Below, piece by piece: positions 58,735 through 64,000 of a stretch of DNA of 64,000 nucleotides (position 1 is the first letter of the stretch; every line of letters begins with the position of its first letter). The translations under genes and the position numbers were made by a program. This DNA comes from Boletus sp. NGJ (lineage: Eukaryota > Basidiomycota > Agaricomycetes > Boletales > Boletaceae), in assembly GCA_019096195.1 (NCBI GenBank), contig JAGTXK010000239.1, positions 1-64,000 on the forward strand. The letters are read 5' to 3'. The notes under the pieces were generated by a model that did no database searches, was not told the DNA's origin, and saw nothing but the letters and a program-made list of their open reading frames with translations.

Positions 58735-61420
58735 CGGGGAGGAGGTTTCCAACAGACCGAACGTGTGGTTCATTCAGGGGGTCCAATCAGCCTTTCGAGA
58801 AGCGGATTGATTTCATATTCGACAGTCCAATGCGGTATTTGGGTGTAGTAGAATCTTTTGTTTTTTTGGACCTGGCCCACGCGCACAATATCCAGCGTTT
58901 TCCAAACCACGATGTCGAATGCAGTTCGGTCATCCCAGATGGTTTCAAAAGGTATTTATCTCTTTCTGCCAGCGCGGAGAGCAGTGAAATGATGTGCCTG
59001 CCAGTTGATCGGTTGCATTCATGGGCCAAATCCCTTGTCGCCAAGTTTAAGCAAGGAGGCGGGACTAATTACATCGACGAGGCGATCGCAAAGCACTATA
59101 ACTTTGCCCACCAGACCATCCGAAGCAATGAATTCATATAAGGGGTCATTATAACCAGCTCAGGATGATGACGGACATCGAGGAGGCTATTCTGCTCCGG
59201 CGAGATACACTGGCGCTCTGTACAGCAGGGGACCAAGATCACTCAATGTCTTTTAGCAACCTCGTAGCTGATCTCTCTGATCGGTACGACCAGCTCGGGG
59301 CGATAGATATCTCAACGAAGCCCATTGTCCTTACCCAAGATGCACTGGACCTTCGCTCACCGGAGCACCAAGATCGATCGCGCTCATTGAACAACCTTGC
59401 TTCACAAGGTCGAGTCAAGTAAAGGATAAGGAAGAGTTGTTCAATCTCTTTTCTCAGCTGGCACATCCACCCTCAATGGTGTCGTCCACCAATCTGTCTG
59501 CCGCTAGATCATGGATCCGTGTAGCTGAAGATTTCCACCACCCCACAACGCTTCTAGCCTATCGCCAGGGATCATGCGAGATAAGATTGTTAGTTTTCGT
59601 GCTACGTCGGCGCCATTGAGATCGTCGCCTGGATTGGGTTCCTGTGCATCGTGTCACTGGTCCTCACTACAGGTGCCCCCGTCTTACTAGGGGCACTCAC
59701 CGTGTACCCATTTGCCTTGGCGACTTGCACGATGAACGAGAACGAAGGACCGCCTTCGTCGTCCTTGGAGTACTCGTTGATGATATAACTCAACGTGCCC
59801 GAAGAAACACTCTCAATCTTAATCTTCTTCACCTGTCCAACGCAAGTCCACATCCACGTTCACCCCCACTCAGCAGCCATCCACCTTGTCCCCCGTATTT
59901 ACCAAATTCTTAAGCGTCGAGATGATCGGCAACCCAGCACCGACGGTTGCTTCGTTGTCAAACACCCCGCGTCCCTTCATCCAATATCCAGCCGCCCCAA
60001 CGATTCGCTTATACAGCTCCAGGCTGCCCGAAACTCTTCGCTTACTCACACACCACGTGGCCGCTCTACTACCTTTACATCAACATCGCACTGTCCTCAA
60101 GGACCTCACGTCGTCGCTTGCAGTGGACACGTTCTCAGCTTGTCTTCGCAATCGCTCTCCCAGAGATGCGATCGTGCTTCTAGAACAAGGTCGGGGCTGT
60201 CTTTTGGAGCCAGTTCACTCGACGTCGTTGCATTTGGCCCGACAGGAGAGATGTTGGCAGACGAGTTCACACAACAGACCTCACCCATTCGTACTGCCCT
60301 TGATTCACCTGGTCCAATCGGGTGCACCGCCTCGATATTGAATTGCAAAGAGTCGTCACCAGCATCCGCGAGTTGCCTTGTCTCTCCCCCGTTTCCTTCT
60401 CCCCCGCTCTTCTCCGATTTCTAACAGGCAGCCTGTGACGACTCTGTCATCATGCGGGTGAGTATGGCTATGATGCACTCGTCCCAGTCGACCGACGGGA
60501 TCCCGTCCACATTCCATTATCATTCACAAAGGAAGGTGCCCGAGAACTGTCGTCGAAGCTCAGTACCTTGACTATGCGTGCGACGTCGATGGAAGTGACA
60601 AGAGATCTCGGTGTCATTCTGCGGGAACTCTGGGGCGAGGTTGTTTCCCCCATTGTCAACTTCCTCCAGACTGTATATCCATTTCAATCACGCATCTAGT
60701 GGCGCCCCACCGCTGAGTTATCTTCCCCTCCATGCCGCCGGTCCGTATAGGAAGAGCCAACGGAATCTCGCCAATCTCTACATCTCGTCTTACACTCCCA
60801 CGCTCACTGCCTTCATTCGTGCTAGACGGCACGATGTCCCGCATTCTGCATCCGATGGGAAACACTTCATTGGTATAAGTGAGGCGAAAGCCAAGGGCGA
60901 CAATGAACTTGTTTTGATCGGCGCTGAACTGGCGAACATTGAGCAGCGGATCGATGGGCTTGCCAAATTCACGCACATCGAGGGTCGAGAGTCTTGCATC
61001 ACCCGGGTCGCCGAGGAACTTGGGAAGAACGAATGGGTTGCGCATTGCGTGTCATGGTCTCCCCAACCGGAGACACCCGTTCGGGTCCACATTCGCTCTC
61101 CACGACGGTCACTTCACGATCGAACGGATCATTCGGTGTGAACTATGGAACCCCCAGTTTGCATATCTCTCCGCGTATCATATGACTGTCGGGGACGAGG
61201 AGAGTCTAGATCTGATGATGCATCTCGCGTCGGCGATGTAATTCGCCGGCTTCCGTTCTGTGATCGGGGCGATGTGGGTAGTGGACGAAGCTCATACGAA
61301 CAATATCACGTTGGTGTTCTAGGACAACATGGAAGACGAGCGTGGTCGTCTGGATTATACGCGTGCTGCGTTGGCGCTGACTCAACAGGACGATGAAAAA
61401 TAATAGTGGATGTACCATTT
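58735..61420 (+). pseudogene. Decayed TPR-CHAT protein gene
   Basis: Pieces of a typical Agaricomycete tetratricopeptide-repeat protein with a C-terminal CHAT (caspase-like) domain, in changing frames. Repeats: GGTNYIDEAIAKHYNFAHQT (about 59060), DIEEAILLRRDTLALC and EHQDRSRSLNNLAS. Then LSAARSWIRVAEDFHHPTTLLAY stops near 59575, and LKDLTSSLAVDTFSACLRNRSP with DAIVLLEQGRG resumes near 60025. The CHAT part shows LPLHAAGPYRKSQRNL, the histidine motif ACHGLPNRR and LSAYHMTVGDEES, where active relatives have LSACHTTVGDEES, so the catalytic Cys is Tyr. Stops and frameshifts are frequent and a foreign gene fragment interrupts it. Confidence 0.8.
59575..60025 (-). pseudogene. Captured homoserine dehydrogenase gene fragment (antisense)
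   Basis: Minus-strand reading gives ELYKRIVGAAG, VFDNEATVGAGLPIISTLKNL, VNTGDK, an intron, KKIKIESVSSGTLSYIINEY, PSFSFIVQVAKANGYT, an intron starting GTGAGT, and EPNPGDDLNGADVARKLTILSR. This is the central catalytic region of homoserine dehydrogenase (HOM6 family), including a GTLSYI segment and the EPxPxDDLNGxDVARKxTIL signature. Both flanking parts of the gene are absent. It retains introns, so it was copied as DNA. It sits exactly between the two halves of the CHAT pseudogene. Confidence 0.78.
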
Positions 61421-61926
61421 GATCAACGTATCTACAATCTGTGCAACGATGCCAGTGTGGTCCGTCCGTCTGAGACCAACATCACCTTACCGGGACGTCG
61501 CGCCGCAGTGCTATACGAGACAACCTACGATGTCAAGGTTCAAGTTGGCACACGACACGCCCGAGAAAATCAGGCAAAGACATCAAACGAAAGCGGGATC
61601 TTCACAATCAAATGCATCCTCTCCCTCTACCTTGGCAGGCCCTCGCCCAAATTCACAAACTTGCATCAAATTGTTTGTAGGCTAAGCCTAGGGTTGTGTT
61701 GTGAATGCCAGTCTTTTTAGTGTGAAGATAGATGAACAATATTTCAATGGCGAGTGATACTTATGTATTGCCATAGAAACACAGCGAACCTTGCTTACTT
61801 CTGCTTACAGCGCCTTGAATAGTAGCTTACATGGGTGACATCAGACTGATCTAGGCAGGCCTGCTTTCAATCTTTGCAAAGGGTCCATCGTCAAACCCGC
61901 TTAAGAGATTGCAAGTACCGCAATCG
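61421..61926. other. Intergenic, nothing recognised
   Basis: Region between the CHAT pseudogene and the HET-like gene; no gene or repeat recognised. Confidence 0.45.
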
Positions 61927-63654
61927 ATGTCCCTCCAGAAGCCGAATCCATCTCTGCAAGATCGCCTTCTTGTTGCCTGGAGGCTCGATCAAGAGCAAGA
62001 CCCCGATTATTCTCATTATCCCTCATTGCCACCAAGGGTCCTCTGCTATTCCGATAGTCTTGCCAGCTCCACAGCACAACAGGACAACCAATTCAAAGTT
62101 CGACGACAGCTTCTCGAAAGCTGTGAACAATATGTTTCGAATTATCTTCCTACACACCTTCTGCGGATTAGCGACATGACGCTGGTTACTAGGATCGAGT
62201 TCTGGGAAGCAGAGAGATCCAGAGTAGAAACCAAACTGCAAGAAGATCTTTAAATCCTCGCCAAATCCAACCTGAAGCAGCCCGATGACACAGGCAACCC
62301 TTCGCGTGACAACTGGCATTTGCGATCGCGGGGTGATGACATCGCGGACATACGACGAGACGCAGTAAGAGATCCTACGATGCTTTCGACAAATTTCTTA
62401 CTTCGTTTTTCAAGTACATCCGCAGGCTGTTCAAGTTCGCCATATTCTCACACCGTTGGGGAGATGACGAACCTTTGTTTCGCGACATAGTGGGAAAGCG
62501 CCTCATCGAAAACCCCACGATCGGATATGAGAAACTGCTCAAATTTTGCGAAACGGCCAGAATCGACCACGACTGTTGCTATGTCTGGTCGGATACATGC
62601 TGTATCGACAAGGAAAGCAGTGTCGAACTGGATGAGGCGATTCGCTCAATGTACCGGTGGTACAGCATTGCTACCGTGTGCATCGTTCATCTGGCCCAGT
62701 CGTTGATTGTGGACGATTTCAATTCGGAACCTTGGTTCACGAGAAGATGGACTCTACAGGAGCTCCTTGCTCCACATGTGATAAGGTTCTATGGAAAGGA
62801 TTGGAAGCCCATCTGCCCGGAGATGCATTACCAGGGCGATAAAGCCGTCAAGGAAATCTGGAGTACTGTCGAGGTTGTCACAGGGATCCCACGTGACGAC
62901 CTGTGGCATTTCTTGCCCTCCTGCGACAGGGTCGCAGAGAAAATGATATGGGCATCCCAACGGAAGACGACGAAGATCGAAGATACTGCTTATTCTCTTC
63001 TTGGTTTATTCAACGTCAGTCTGCCGATTGCATACGGTGAAGCTGACAGGGCATGGTACAGTGAGGCTGTCATCGCCAATGAATGTACAGACGCCCTCTT
63101 TCCTCGCATGGGCCGGACATCCTTCCTCTTACTCCCGAGCCTTGCCATCTTCCCCAGGATCTTATTCAAAACTGGATCCTCGGATTCCTACCAATATCTT
63201 CAATTATCGCCATCCATCGTATGAAGTCACCAAGCTCGGCGTGGTGATCAAACTGCTTGTGATTCCAGCACGATGTAACGTCCTCGAGGACAATGAAGGT
63301 CGAGACATTGGCTACACAGTCACACCACATAGCCTGGAATCCTTTTTGGTCGGCGCTGACGCTCTACCTGGTCGCATAGAAGAGTACAAGCTCGGCATCG
63401 TCAATTTCCGTTCCGGGGGCGATGATGTCTTTGTTCAGACTGGGGATGAATGCCACTGCCTGGTGCTCGCGCGGGAGCGTGCCGATGACCAGGGCTGGAC
63501 CATGGTGAATACGGAGTGCGTTGTCGTCGTTCGTTGCCTGGAAGAGATATGCAAGTTACCCGAGACTGTGCTTTTGTGCCATACGAGTTGTTACGATGGT
63601 ACCCTACTTAGACGTGCTCACCGATACAACCCCATCGTAGAGGCAACTGATTGA
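61927..63654 (+). pseudogene. HET-domain (heterokaryon incompatibility) gene, frame-disrupted
   Basis: The first segment (61927-62253) starts MSLQKPNPSLQDRLLVAW. After a frame change comes FFKYIRRLFKFAIFSHRWGDDEPLFRDIV, VWSDTCCIDKESSVELDEAIRSMYRWY and PWFTRRWTLQELLAPHVIRFYG: the HET domain with its usual motifs (SHRW, TCCIDK, RRWTLQELLAP). Near 63093 the natural reading shifts to another frame (SFLAWAGHPSSYSRALPSSP), then continues through HPSYEVTKLGVVIKLLVIPAR and KLGIVNFRSGG to 63654. At least one frameshift (around 63093) has no intron to explain it. The first break could be an intron. HET proteins trigger cell death on non-self hyphal fusion; this copy is probably inactive unless the shift is a sequencing error. 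Confidence 0.72.
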
Positions 63655-64000
63655 CGCAACGATGTCCAATGTATACGTTTGCGTTTGTTGTACTAGCGTT
63701 TTTCTGTCGTACGTTTTGGCCCTTGGTACAGGTCACATAAGTTGTGCTCACCTAGGGCATTCATCTAATTCTGCCGCCTCATTCAACGAGAGCGAGCGCC
63801 AGTACTTCGACCACGACGTTATCGGAATTAAGGTTATGATCAACACGACTCTGCGAAGAATATACTCCAATGAATTGTACTGGCCACGCAGCAAGTGCGA
63901 TACACCACAGCTCGGTATTCGACCGCCAGAGGCGTCGGACAGGTTGGACAACCTCTGAGTCTCTCATGCTCGATGTATCAGCGTATCTCCGTTGGCGTCC
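63655..64000. other. Window end, nothing recognised
   Basis: No domain or repeat is recognised in the last 346 bases. Confidence 0.45.

Overview
This window looks like an Agaricomycete (Basidiomycota) genome. It has dense genes with many short GT-AG introns, a lineage-expanded multi-pass membrane family, decayed TPR-CHAT and HET genes, UstYa-type (DUF3328) oxidases and an etherase-like GST. No bacterial, organellar, tRNA or rRNA features were recognised. All exon boundaries were read by eye from GT-AG signals and frame continuity.

Bases 1-25728 form one huge, nearly perfect inverted repeat centred between 12874 and 12875. Each arm is about 12.87 kb and the left one runs off the window edge. 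From the edge inward each arm carries a multi-pass membrane protein gene, a PPP1R37-like leucine-rich-repeat gene, a decayed copy of one exon of that gene, a cytochrome P450, a PrxQ-type peroxiredoxin with a basic N-terminus, a decayed ORF, nested satellite and telomere-like repeats, and an LTR-like sequence in which the two arms meet. The arms differ at about ten bases plus one 20-bp repeat unit. It is either a genuine head-to-head inverted duplication or a fold-back assembly join; sequence alone cannot decide.

Bases 26.2-43.6 kb are the most interesting part. Three small multi-exon genes (28782-29192 minus, 36457-36920 plus, 40740-41277 plus) share an 82-nt first exon encoding a signal peptide, followed by divergent bodies with dibasic (KR/RR) Kex2-type sites and short aromatic C-terminal peptides. 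Among them lie two UstYa-family oxidases, a membrane-anchored beta-lactamase-like serine hydrolase, a membrane-anchored protein of unknown role and an aldo-keto reductase. This is the layout expected of a fungal ribosomal-peptide (dikaritin-like) cluster, or of a cluster of Kex2-processed secreted peptides. The link between precursors and enzymes is inference.

Bases 44.7-58.7 kb hold an unidentified multi-pass membrane protein and then mostly conserved housekeeping genes: an etherase-like GST, ATG13, RNase P/MRP subunit RPP1 (Rpp30), transaldolase and the GPI-anchor enzyme subunit PIG-H. Bases 58.7-63.7 kb are decayed. A TPR-CHAT pseudogene is interrupted by an antisense, intron-containing fragment of a homoserine dehydrogenase gene, followed by a frameshifted HET-domain gene.
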